A stretch of DNA of 34,714 nucleotides from DATHWB01 sp040905965 (GTDB lineage Bacteria; Actinomycetota; Acidimicrobiia; Spongiisociales; ZC4RG35), in NCBI GenBank assembly GCA_040905965.1, contig JBBDQP010000049.1, positions 1 to 34,714 on the forward strand, in the 5' to 3' direction. The notes under the pieces were generated by a model, which saw nothing but the letters and a program-made list of their open reading frames with translations, did no database searches and was not told where the DNA came from. The position numbers and the translations under genes were made by a program. Below are positions 15,849-23,967 of the stretch, one piece after another (within the stretch, counting starts at the first letter, position 1; each line of letters starts with the position of its first letter).

Positions 15849-16250
15849 GTGAGTTATCACTTCAGCGTGACCGTGCACGAAGACTTCGACCGGGTCGTCG
15901 AAAAGACTCGGTCCGCCCTCGCCGAAGAAGGATTCGGGATTGTCTCGGAGATCGACATGGCTGCCACCCTTCGCGAGAAGCTGGGGCACGAGATGAAGCC
16001 CTACCTCATTCTCGGCGCGTGCAACCCACCTTTCGCGTTGAAAGCGCTCCTCTCCGATCCTGGGATCGGAACGCTGCTGCCGTGCAACGTGGTGGTCCGT
16101 GCGAACGGCGACGGCGTCGTGGTGGACTTCATGGATCCCGAGGCGGTCCTCGACCTCGTCAAAGCGCCCGGGGTGCGTGAAGTGGCTGACGATGTCCGTA
16201 CCCGAATGGAACAGGTACGAGACACGCTTGCCAACGGCTGGGCTCAGTGA
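15849..16250 (+). CDS. DUF302 domain protein
   Basis: A 133-residue protein of the DUF302 (TT1751-like) fold: a first strand YHFSVTV, then DFDRVVEKTRSALAEEGFGI, EIDMAATLREKLG, PYLILGACNPPFALKAL, and LLPCNVVVR with DFMDPEAVLD. Many DUF302 proteins are periplasmic or sit near metal or redox genes, but this one has no signal peptide and no such neighbours; the role is unknown. GTG at 15849 is preferred to TTG at 15807 because it starts at the first conserved strand and has a GAGAAAGG-like site upstream. A 9-bp hairpin follows the stop by 9 bases. Confidence 0.85.
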   Translation: MSYHFSVTVHEDFDRVVEKTRSALAEEGFGIVSEIDMAATLREKLGHEMKPYLILGACNPPFALKALLSDPGIGTLLPCNVVVRANGDGVVVDFMDPEAVLDLVKAPGVREVADDVRTRMEQVRDTLANGWAQ

Positions 16251-16259
16251 GCATCGATG

Positions 16260-16280
16260 GCTCTCGACTCCGTCGAGAGC
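16260..16280 (+). terminator. Hairpin after DUF302 gene, possible terminator
   Basis: GCTCTCGAC (16260-16268) pairs perfectly with GTCGAGAGC (16272-16280) around a three-base loop. It starts 9 bases after the DUF302 stop. There is no U-tract, so termination would be weak or Rho-assisted. Apart from this, I see nothing in the gene-free 16251-16533. Confidence 0.5.
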
Positions 16281-16533
16281 ATTCCGAACGTTGCGGTAGA
16301 CAGTCGAAATCGTCGACTCAGTGCGAGATCAGGTGATGACGCCGCGCCGGTCGCTTCTTGGACTGCCCACGGGAGCCGGGCGTTGGGAGGAACGTCGTCG
16401 AGACGCCGCCAAAGGGTGAGCATCGTGTCGAAGCGGTGCCGTCTCGCCGAGGGAGCAGATCGTTCGCCGATCATGGGCGATCCGACGGCGTGTGATGTCA
16501 CCCGGTTCCCGGGGAGTTGTACCGTGGAACCCG

Positions 16534-17568
16534 ATGGCATCACCAGACGAAGAACGAATCGCACTTTTCCTCGACTACGAGAACCTGGCGATCGGCGCAC
16601 GGGAAGCCTTGGGCGGTCTCGCCTTCGACTTCAAACCGATCGCCGACGCCCTCGCCGAGCGGGGGAGAGTCGTCTCCCGCAAGGCATACGCCGACTGGTC
16701 CTACTTCGACGAAGACCGCCGCATGCTGACCCGCAACCACGTCGAACTGATCGAGATCCCGCAGCGGATGGGGGCGGTGCGCAAGAACGCCGCCGACATC
16801 AAGATGGCAGTCGACGCGATCGAAGTCGCCTTCGAACGCAGCTATCTGACCACCTTCGTCATCTGCACCGGGGACTCGGATTTTACGCCGCTCGTCTACA
16901 AGCTGCGGGAGCTGAACAAGCGGGTGATCGGCGTCGGAATACGGGCATCGACCTCCAAGCTGCTGCCGCCGGCGTGCGACGAATTCCTCTTCTACGAGAA
17001 CCTCGAAGGTGTGGAGATGCGGGATTCCCCGCCGGACGCCTCCAAGCCTGATCCGGCGCCACAGGAAGAGGAGCGGTCGGGCGATCAGGATGAGATCCAA
17101 CGTCTGATCGCCACGACGGTCAGCGGACTGTCGCGGTCTTCGGGCGATGCCGTGCTGGCGTCGTCGCTGAAGCGGGCGCTGATTCGCAAGGACCCCACGT
17201 TCACGGAGGCCGACCACGGGTTCCGGGCGTTCGGCGAGTTGCTGCGTCATCTCGAGTCCAAGCAGGTGATCACGCTGTCCGAAGGCCCGGCCGCCGGAGA
17301 TCCGGTGGTGTCGCTCGCCTCCAACCCGGATGAGGCGCAGGCGTTCGAACTGCTGGTGAAGGTGGTGAAGTCGATCGAGGAGAAGAACGGGTCGCCGCAG
17401 CTTTCCGGGCTCAAGAACCAGGTCCGCAAGCAGTCGCCGGGATTCTCCGAGAAGCAGTTCGGCTACGGCGGGTTCCTCCAGTTCTGCAAAGCCGCCCAGG
17501 CCCGAGGCTTCGTCGAACTCACTTGGGACGACGACGCCAACGACTACCTGATCCACGCCACCCTCTAG
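16534..17568 (+). CDS. NYN domain protein with two C-terminal LOTUS/OST-HTH domains
   Basis: A 344-residue protein. The NYN domain (PIN-like nuclease fold, Limkain-b1 type) covers about 8-150 with acidic residues Asp14 (FLDYENL), Asp88 (AADIKMAVD) and Asp114/Asp116 (CTGDSDFTPL), which would bind Mg. A charged linker (150-180) leads to two winged-helix OST-HTH/LOTUS domains at about 184-240 and 259-335, known to bind RNA. This arrangement is that of predicted bacterial RNA-processing nucleases; target unknown. ATG at 16534 is preferred to 16492 because it directly precedes the fold. The gene ends in TAG immediately followed by the long-hairpin repeat copy B. Confidence 0.9.
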   Translation: MASPDEERIALFLDYENLAIGAREALGGLAFDFKPIADALAERGRVVSRKAYADWSYFDEDRRMLTRNHVELIEIPQRMGAVRKNAADIKMAVDAIEVAFERSYLTTFVICTGDSDFTPLVYKLRELNKRVIGVGIRASTSKLLPPACDEFLFYENLEGVEMRDSPPDASKPDPAPQEEERSGDQDEIQRLIATTVSGLSRSSGDAVLASSLKRALIRKDPTFTEADHGFRAFGELLRHLESKQVITLSEGPAAGDPVVSLASNPDEAQAFELLVKVVKSIEEKNGSPQLSGLKNQVRKQSPGFSEKQFGYGGFLQFCKAAQARGFVELTWDDDANDYLIHATL

Positions 17569-17685
17569 ACCCTGGGTTCCAGACCACCTCCGTGGCGGGT
17601 ATCTCGCACCAGTTCGCAGTCGAGGTAGCCCCGATCTCCAACTCGTGCGCCGAACCCGCCATATAGGTGGTCCTGAACCCAGGGT
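17569..17685. repeat. Long-hairpin dispersed repeat, copy B
   Basis: A 117-base inverted repeat. The left arm (17569-17600) and right arm (17654-17685) are 32 bases each and match at 27 positions; the outer part starts ACCCTGGGTTC and the inner part is TGGCGGGT/ACCCGCCA. They enclose a 53-base core. The element begins at the first base after the NYN gene stop (17566-17568) and ends 67 bases before the acyl-CoA dehydrogenase start. It is homologous to copy A (10501-10610). The arm length is far beyond a normal terminator and no U-tract follows. Confidence 0.8.
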
Positions 17686-17752
17686 TTGGGACCAGTACTT
17701 CCGGAACGGGTGGTCTGTAAGGTGCGGTCGGGCGAGATCCCAGGAGCGTGTG

Positions 17753-18898
17753 ATGCAGTGGACCGATGAGCACCGGCAGTTCCGCAAACTGGTGCGCGAC
17801 TACGTCGAAGCCGAGATCAACCCCAAGGCCGACGAGTGGGAAGAGGCGGGGATGATGCCCCTCCACGACGTCTTCGCCCAGATGGGCGAACTCGGCTTCT
17901 TCGGCATCGAATACGACCCCAAGTGGGGCGGCATGGGCGCCGATCACTCCTTCAAGGTCATCCTCGCCGAAGAACTCGGCCGAGCCGACCTCGGCGCGAT
18001 CGGCATGGCCGTCGGTGTGCAAGCCGACATGGCGACGTACTCACTGCACCGTTTCGGCTCAGATGAGCTGCGCGAGAAGTACCTGGCTCCGGCGATTCGC
18101 GGAGAGATGGTCACCTCGATCGCCGTCACTGAACCTGATGCCGGTTCCGACGTTGCAGCGATTCGCACCAGGGCCGTTCGCGACGGCGACGAGTACGTCA
18201 TCAACGGCTCGAAGATGTACATCACCAATTCGCTCCAAGCCGACTGGATGTGCCTGCTCGCCCGGACGTCGGACGAAGGCGGATACAACGGAATGAGTCA
18301 GATTGTCGTCGAGACGTCCGCCCCCGGATTCGAAGTCTCGAAGAAGCTCGACAAGCTCGGGATGCGCGCCTCTGACACCGGTCTTCTCTCATTCACCGAC
18401 ATGCGGGTGCCGGTCTCCAACGTGATCGGGGTGGAAGGCCAGGGCTTCCAACAGCAGATGAACCAGTTCGTGATCGAGCGCATGTGGTCGACGTATTCGG
18501 TGGGGGCGTCGATGCAGCGCGCACTGGACCGCACCAAGGAGTACCTCAAGGAGCGGATCGTGTTCGGCAGGCCGCTCATGAAGAACCAGTACCTGCAGTA
18601 CCGACTGTCCGAACTCGCCGCCGAGGTCGACATGTTCCAGCAGTACAACTACGTGATCGCGGCTGCCCACGCCCGGGGCGAGGACGTGACGCGGATGGCA
18701 ACGATCGCCAAGTGGAAGTCGGGGCGCCTGAGCCGCGAGGTGGCCGACTGGTGTCTCCAGTTCCACGGCGGTATCGGATACATCGAGGAGACGTGGACCG
18801 GCCGATACATGCGGGACACCCGGCTGCAGGCGATAGGCGCCGGATCCGACGAGACGATGTTGCAGGTGCTCGCCCGCATGGACGGGTACTCGATCTAG
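17753..18898 (+). CDS. Acyl-CoA dehydrogenase
   Basis: A 381-residue FAD-dependent acyl-CoA dehydrogenase, which makes the trans-2,3 double bond in acyl-CoA and hands electrons to ETF. Seen in order: GELGFFGIEYDPKWGG, the FAD-loop ITEPDAGSD-type motif (AVTEPDAGSDVAAI), GMRASDTGLLSF, and QFHGGIGYIEE followed by RYMRDTRL. The usual C-terminal catalytic Glu (YEGT) is replaced by IGAGSDE; in isovaleryl- and long-chain relatives with that pattern the base is a Glu on helix G, here most likely Glu242 in FVIERMW. ATG at 17753 has AGGAG 8-12 bases upstream; the longer frame to 17645 lies inside the repeat. No ETF or thiolase gene is nearby. Confidence 0.94.
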   Translation: MQWTDEHRQFRKLVRDYVEAEINPKADEWEEAGMMPLHDVFAQMGELGFFGIEYDPKWGGMGADHSFKVILAEELGRADLGAIGMAVGVQADMATYSLHRFGSDELREKYLAPAIRGEMVTSIAVTEPDAGSDVAAIRTRAVRDGDEYVINGSKMYITNSLQADWMCLLARTSDEGGYNGMSQIVVETSAPGFEVSKKLDKLGMRASDTGLLSFTDMRVPVSNVIGVEGQGFQQQMNQFVIERMWSTYSVGASMQRALDRTKEYLKERIVFGRPLMKNQYLQYRLSELAAEVDMFQQYNYVIAAAHARGEDVTRMATIAKWKSGRLSREVADWCLQFHGGIGYIEETWTGRYMRDTRLQAIGAGSDETMLQVLARMDGYSI

Positions 18899-18910
18899 CC
18901 CGCCCGGACT

Positions 18911-20350
18911 TCAACCAAGCAGCTGATCCACTGGTGCGTGGTCGTCGGTGAGGACCTGGGCGCCGTCGACGAACGCATCGAGGTCGGTTCCCGCCAACAC
19001 GATCACGTCGAGCCCGAATGCGAGGTTCTCGGCGATCACTGCGTACGAATCGATCCGCGCATGACTGGCGGCGACGACGAGGTTCCCACCCCGCACCAAG
19101 CGGTCCGGTGTCGTCAGCACCGCGACGTGCGGCCAGGTCTGGCCCAGGGTCGACGCGACGGCTCGGACGAGTTCCATGCGCGGTCCGTCGATCACGTTGG
19201 CGATGTACAGCCCGTCGGGGCGCAGGACCCGGTCGATGTCGTCGTTGAATTCCACGGTGGTGAGATGCCAGGGAACTGCACGGCCGCCGAAGGCGTCTCC
19301 GACGACGACGTCCGCACTTTCGTCGGCGAGTGTTCGCATCGACGCGCGTCCGTCGCCGAGGATGAGATGGGTGGGGATGCGGGGCGGGGGAGGCATCTCC
19401 TGGGCGACGATTCCCGGCAGGTCGGTGTCGACTTCGAGAACCGTCGACGTCGATCCGGGCCGTTCTGCATCGAGCCATGCAGGGAGTGTGAAGGCCCCGC
19501 CTCCGATGAATGTGACGTCGATCGGGCCTGGTGTCTGGGCGTTGGCGACCGCCGCCAGCATCCGGGTGTAGGCGAATTCGAGATGCGTCGGATCGTCCAG
19601 GTCGACGTACGAGTGTGAGAGGTCGTCGAGGACGAGACGTCGCCCCGACTCCCGTTCCGGGTCTTCGAGGATCCTGACGCAGTAGTAGCGAGTCTCGTGG
19701 TCGCACCGGTCGCCGGCCACGACCGCCAGGGAGGCACTGAGGACGAGTGCACCGATGACCGCCAGCAGGGTCGCCAACCGCCTGACCCGCACGGCCGTCC
19801 CCGCCAGAACCGCCAACGTACCGGTCCCGACGACGATGGCGGTTGTGCCGATGAGCGGCACGAGTACGAACCCGGTGGCCAGCGATCCGAGGATCGCCCC
19901 GGCCGTCCCGATCGCCGAATAGCGCCCGACCGTGGCACCCGTCTCGGCGAGGCTGGCGAGAGACAGTCGCACGACCGCCGGCGACACCGCGCTGAGGAAC
20001 GCCGACGGAGCGAACAGCGCGACGATCGCGACGAGGATCAGGCCTGCGCCGTCGGAACCGGCGACCAGGGGTCCGACGAGATCGATCAATGGAACGACTG
20101 CGATGGCGAGCGCCCCTCCCACCAACAGCTCGGAGCCGATGAGTCTCGGCAGGTCCCCGGAACGGTCCGCCACCCGCCCACCCATCCAGGTTCCGAACGA
20201 AATGCCCGCAAGGACGACTGTCACGATCGCGGTGAAGGTTTCGAGAGATTGCCCGACGTAGGGCGCCAGCAGCCGGACGGCGGCGAGTTCGACGACCAGG
20301 ACTGCGGCCGAGGCACCGAAGACGACGGCAGAAGCCACTCGGTGGGTCAT
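18911..20350 (-). CDS. Membrane-fused spermidine-synthase-like protein
   Basis: A 479-residue fusion. Residues 1-220 contain about seven hydrophobic helices (first AVVFGASAAVLVVELAAVRL; GISFGTWMGGRVADRSGD follows). The C-terminal half is a Rossmann-fold spermidine synthase/SAM-methyltransferase-like domain: VTFIGGGAFTLP (cofactor loop), TVLEVDTDLPGIVAQEM, LGDGRASM and ADVVVGDAFGG. Key acidic residues of aminopropyltransferases (D in GDGR, D in GDAF) are present, but such fusions have no confirmed product. ATG at 20350 overlaps the stop of the MFS gene as ATGA (20347-20350), so the two are translationally coupled and perhaps act on a shared compound. It is convergent with the acyl-CoA dehydrogenase gene. 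Confidence 0.87.
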   Translation of the reverse strand: MTHRVASAVVFGASAAVLVVELAAVRLLAPYVGQSLETFTAIVTVVLAGISFGTWMGGRVADRSGDLPRLIGSELLVGGALAIAVVPLIDLVGPLVAGSDGAGLILVAIVALFAPSAFLSAVSPAVVRLSLASLAETGATVGRYSAIGTAGAILGSLATGFVLVPLIGTTAIVVGTGTLAVLAGTAVRVRRLATLLAVIGALVLSASLAVVAGDRCDHETRYYCVRILEDPERESGRRLVLDDLSHSYVDLDDPTHLEFAYTRMLAAVANAQTPGPIDVTFIGGGAFTLPAWLDAERPGSTSTVLEVDTDLPGIVAQEMPPPPRIPTHLILGDGRASMRTLADESADVVVGDAFGGRAVPWHLTTVEFNDDIDRVLRPDGLYIANVIDGPRMELVRAVASTLGQTWPHVAVLTTPDRLVRGGNLVVAASHARIDSYAVIAENLAFGLDVIVLAGTDLDAFVDGAQVLTDDHAPVDQLLG

Positions 20351-21786
20351 GCCGCCCGCGCCGCCCGTTCGTTGCGCAGCCCCCAGACGCCGATGGCGAT
20401 TGCCACGGTCACCACACCCACTCCCCACAAGAAGACATCCTTCAAAGCGGTGACCTGGGCGAGCGGCGGTGCTGCACTCGCATCGCCCGCGTAGCGGGGT
20501 CCGGCGATGGAGGCCACCCGGCTCGCCCACAGGGATCCGAGGACCGCCACCCCCGTCACCTGGCCGAGGAGTCGGGTGATCGAGAGGATGCCGCCGCCGA
20601 CGCCGGCGTATTCGGGGGGCATCGACCCCATGATCGCGCTGTTGTTCGGACTCTGAAACGTGCCCATGCCGATGCCGAGCGGGACGATGATCAGCACGAA
20701 TTGCCACCACTCGGTGGTGTCGGTGAGCGCCTGGAACCCGATGAAGGCGACCAGCACGATGCACAGTCCTGCGAGGGTCAGTTTGCGCACCCCGATTCGA
20801 TCCGACAGCGCACCGGCGAAGGGTGCGATCACCCCGATCGACAGCGGCGCCGCACCCAGAAGCAGGCCGACGGTGCGGATGTCGTATCCGAGGACGCCTT
20901 CGAGGTAGAAGGGGAGGAGGAACACGAGCGGAGCGATCAGGGTGAACACGAGAAATCCGGTGGCGACGCTGACCGAGAGCATCGGGTTGCGGAAGAGATC
21001 GAGCCGGATCATCGGGGAGCTTGCCCGCCGTTCGACCCGCACCCAGATGGCAGCGACGATGGCGGCGATGCCGAGGAGGACGAGGTTGAGCGGGTCGGCG
21101 AACCCGGTTTCCTGGCCGCGAGTCACTCCCAGTGAAAAGGAGAGCAGGGCGACGCTCAGCAGCACCATCCCCGGCAGGTCGATCCGCTGCCCCGGAACCG
21201 GAGGTGTGTTGGGAACGTAGCGAATGGCGAGGATGACCCCGATGATGCCCACCGGGATGTTGACGAAGAAGATCGAGCGCCAGTCGTACAACGAGATGAG
21301 GATCCCGCCGACGGCCGGGCCGGTGACGATCCCGATCGAGACGAAGGTGCCGATGAACCCGAGTGCTTTGCCCCGTTCGGACGCCGGGAATCCTTCGGTG
21401 AGGATCGCCGCGCCGAGCGACAGGATCATCACCGCCCCGACGGCCTGCAGCACTCGGAAGCCGATCAGGGTCGCCACGCTCGTCGACAGGCCACACAGTG
21501 CGGAGGCCACCGTGAACAGGGCGAAACCCGAGGTGTAGATGCGCTTCTTGCCGACGATGTCCCCGAGCCGCCCGGTGCCGAGTGTGAGCGTGGCGATCAC
21601 CAGCACGTAGGCGAGAGGCACCCACTGGATCGCCCGGAAGGTGGTGTCGAACTCGTCGGTGATCGTCGGGAGCGCCACGTTCACGATCGACGAGTCGATC
21701 GTCGCCAGGATCACACCGGCCCCGACCGTGGCGAGCACCATCCACTTCTTGGAATAGTCGACGGCGATGGGCGGGGCAGAGGACAC
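20347..21786 (-). CDS. DHA2-type (14-TM) MFS drug/proton antiporter
   Basis: A 479-residue MFS transporter of the EmrB/QacA group. N-terminal helix ILATIDSSIVNVALPTI carries the DHA2 motif D1; GRLGDIVGKKR is the loop 2-3 MFS motif; GPAVGGILI is the antiporter motif C in helix 5. About 14 hydrophobic segments are visible. It likely exports hydrophobic or cationic compounds in exchange for protons; the substrate cannot be told. The start is a GTG at 21786. It is the first gene of a coupled pair with the spermidine-synthase-like fusion, which hints at polyamine-like substrates but does not show it. Confidence 0.93.
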   Translation of the reverse strand: MSSAPPIAVDYSKKWMVLATVGAGVILATIDSSIVNVALPTITDEFDTTFRAIQWVPLAYVLVIATLTLGTGRLGDIVGKKRIYTSGFALFTVASALCGLSTSVATLIGFRVLQAVGAVMILSLGAAILTEGFPASERGKALGFIGTFVSIGIVTGPAVGGILISLYDWRSIFFVNIPVGIIGVILAIRYVPNTPPVPGQRIDLPGMVLLSVALLSFSLGVTRGQETGFADPLNLVLLGIAAIVAAIWVRVERRASSPMIRLDLFRNPMLSVSVATGFLVFTLIAPLVFLLPFYLEGVLGYDIRTVGLLLGAAPLSIGVIAPFAGALSDRIGVRKLTLAGLCIVLVAFIGFQALTDTTEWWQFVLIIVPLGIGMGTFQSPNNSAIMGSMPPEYAGVGGGILSITRLLGQVTGVAVLGSLWASRVASIAGPRYAGDASAAPPLAQVTALKDVFLWGVGVVTVAIAIGVWGLRNERAARAA

Positions 21787-21830
21787 GACTGCCGGAGGCT
21801 AATGGTGGCCCGGGAGCACTCCGATTCGGC

Positions 21831-23078
21831 TTAGAGCTCGCCCACGTGCGGGGCGATGATCGCCTCTTCGAGGGAGTCCACCGGCACCGTACGGGTGGCG
21901 TCCAGCCGTCGGGCCACCTTCCAGAATGCGAGTGCGGCGATCGCCAGGATCACCCCGCCGCCGGCCAGCGTCTGCTGGATTCCGAACAGGGCGGCGAGGA
22001 TCGGCGCAGCCGTCAGCGGACCGAGCTTGCCGAGTTCACCCAGCATCTGTGACACGCTCATCACGCGGCCGACCATGGGTCGCGGCGAGTTCACATGGAG
22101 CATGGTGCGGACGATCGGAACGAACACCCCGATCATCACCGCCCACACGAAGCCACCGGCGATCACCACCGGCAGCCTGCTCGTGCCGATATACAGGATG
22201 GCTCCCAACCCGTTGAGGGCAACGAGTACGAGCACCGCCCGGGCCGACCTTGCCGCCCGCGGGAGACGGGCGACCAGCCAGGTTCCGCCGACGAGGCCGA
22301 TGCCAAAGATGGTGTTGACGAATCCGATGGTTTCGGGAGGCTCATCGAGGATGTCGCGGAAGAACAGCGGCTCGAGGGCAGAGAAGAGCCCGAACATCGT
22401 CCAGACGGACGCGCCGGCGAGGAGATAGAAACGCAGCCGATGGTTGGCGAACGAAAAGCGAATTCCTTCCCGGAGCTCCCGCATCGAGTTCCGCTCGATC
22501 GGCACTTCGTCCGGCTTGTCCCCGACCAGCCGCACACCCCAGATGATCCCCATCGCCACGATCGAGGTGACGGCGTCGAAGACGAAGATGGCGTCGATGC
22601 TCACCCACTTGGCGAGAGCGCCGCCGATCGCAGTTCCAGTGATCAGGGCTGCCATCCCGGAGGTTTCGACCAGGGAGTTCATCTTGGAGAGCCGCTCTGG
22701 ATCTTCGGTGAGAAACGGAGGAAACGATGCGATTGCGGTGTTGATCGGGGCGCTGACGAGGCCGAGGACGGCGGAGAGCACGATCAGCATGGGGAGACTG
22801 CTCGCCAACAGCAGCGACAGTGCTGCCGGGACGAAGATGATCTCCGCTCCGAGGAGGACCCTCCTCGGATCGTACCGATCGACCAGAGTTCCGGCCGCGG
22901 CCGATCCGACCAGGCCCGATATGCCGAGCGCTCCGATCACGAGGGCGATCTCGCCGGCGGTCCCGTCGAATTCGTAGGCGACCTTGCCCCAGATCCCCAC
23001 GAAGAAGGCGGCTTCGGCGCCGGTGCGGGAGACGAAGCGGGCGAGCGCAACCCGGAGAGCGTTTCGGTCGGAGAACAT
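21831..23078 (-). CDS. MFS transporter (MFS_3/enterobactin-exporter-like, 12 TM)
   Basis: A 415-residue MFS protein with about 12 hydrophobic segments. It opens with ALRVALARFVSRTGAEAAFF and has AGTLVDRYDPRRVLL as loop 2-3 motif A and GLVSAPINTAIASFPPFLT near helix 4, as in the MFS_3 group (EntS-like, also macrolide exporters). The central loop (RNSMRELREGIRF) follows the expected pattern. The substrate is unknown. The ATG start at 23078 is divergent from the OsmC-GNAT gene with 61 bases between, so both promoters must lie in a very small space. A separate 44-base gap divides it from the DHA2 transporter. Confidence 0.9.
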   Translation of the reverse strand: MFSDRNALRVALARFVSRTGAEAAFFVGIWGKVAYEFDGTAGEIALVIGALGISGLVGSAAAGTLVDRYDPRRVLLGAEIIFVPAALSLLLASSLPMLIVLSAVLGLVSAPINTAIASFPPFLTEDPERLSKMNSLVETSGMAALITGTAIGGALAKWVSIDAIFVFDAVTSIVAMGIIWGVRLVGDKPDEVPIERNSMRELREGIRFSFANHRLRFYLLAGASVWTMFGLFSALEPLFFRDILDEPPETIGFVNTIFGIGLVGGTWLVARLPRAARSARAVLVLVALNGLGAILYIGTSRLPVVIAGGFVWAVMIGVFVPIVRTMLHVNSPRPMVGRVMSVSQMLGELGKLGPLTAAPILAALFGIQQTLAGGGVILAIAALAFWKVARRLDATRTVPVDSLEEAIIAPHVGEL

Positions 23079-23139
23079 GAGCGAAGAAGTGTCCCACGCG
23101 GAGACGGCTCATCGGCCGCCATTTCCTACCCTCGGTGCG

Positions 23140-23967
23140 ATGCACAGCGTGGTGAGGGGATTTCGGGAATCACAGGGGGTCTTCGAAGTGGCGACCCCGT
23201 CCCAGGCGCGACTGATCGTGGAGGCCGGCGCCTACGAACGCCCGGGCGAGGCGTTGGGTCCCGCCCCGATGGAGTTGATGCTTGCCTCGCTCGTCACGTG
23301 CGCCGGGTCCACAGTCGACGCCGTCCTCGCCAAGATGCGATTCGAGGTGGCCGGATTGAACGTGGTCGCCGACGCAGCACGAGCCGATCGGACGCCCCGG
23401 GTGTACACGAGCATCGATCTCGAGTTCCACGTCGCGTCCGAAGCTGCAGAGAGTCGCCTGTTGCACGCCATCGAGGTGACTGAGCGGACCTGCTCGGCGT
23501 CGGTCATGCTCGCCCAGTCGACCGATCTCTCCGCCCGCCTCGTCCACGTTCGGCGAGTTCCGCCCGCCGCGACCCGACCGCTCCGCAAGTTGGTGCTGCG
23601 GCCGCACCAGTCTCTCGACGAACTCGCGGCCGAGGAGGATCCCTCTGCCTCCTGGTTCGGAGCGGTTGTCGCAGGCGAGATTGTCGGCAGTGTCAGCGTC
23701 GCCCCCGAGTCCTCGCCGGACGTGAGCGACGCGACGAATCCGTTTCGCCTGCGATCTATGGCGACGACGATGCGGGGGAGGGGACTCGGGCGTGTGCTTC
23801 TGGCGGCCGCCCTCGACCACGTCGGCTCTCGCGGTGGCGACCTCGTCTGGTGCAGCGCTCGGGTTCCCGCCGCCGGCTTCTATCTCCGGGCCGGATTCGG
23901 AGAGGTCTCCGAACCGTACGAAATCGAACACATCGGGCCACACGTCCGGATGGCGCTGTGGCTGTGA
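23140..23967 (+). CDS. OsmC-GNAT fusion protein
   Basis: A 275-residue fusion. Residues 5-135 are an OsmC/Ohr-type peroxide-reductase domain: PAPMELMLASLVTCAG with Cys54 and ERTCSASVML with Cys118, the two cysteines needed for peroxidase activity. Residues about 147-275 are a GNAT acetyltransferase domain: the pyrophosphate loop is RGRGLG (192-197), followed by AAGFYLRAGF. The linker is short (PPAATRPLRK). Both halves look complete, so this is a true two-domain protein and not a gene-end overlap. A role in redox stress with acetylation of a thiol or other small molecule is inference. ATG at 23140; the longer frame to 22984 is antisense to the MFS gene. It overlaps the next gene by GTGA. Confidence 0.85.
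   Translation: MHSVVRGFRESQGVFEVATPSQARLIVEAGAYERPGEALGPAPMELMLASLVTCAGSTVDAVLAKMRFEVAGLNVVADAARADRTPRVYTSIDLEFHVASEAAESRLLHAIEVTERTCSASVMLAQSTDLSARLVHVRRVPPAATRPLRKLVLRPHQSLDELAAEEDPSASWFGAVVAGEIVGSVSVAPESSPDVSDATNPFRLRSMATTMRGRGLGRVLLAAALDHVGSRGGDLVWCSARVPAAGFYLRAGFGEVSEPYEIEHIGPHVRMALWL

Noticed and set aside
16244..16600. Minus-strand 118-codon frame in the gap before the NYN gene
   Set aside because: No recognisable domain, overlaps the start of the NYN gene, and no ribosome site or operon context supports it.
20351..21745. Upstream extension of the spermidine-synthase-like frame to 944 codons
   Set aside because: The added part is a second frame of the DHA2 transporter gene with Arg/Pro-rich translation; the ATG at 20350 and the ATGA overlap define the true start.
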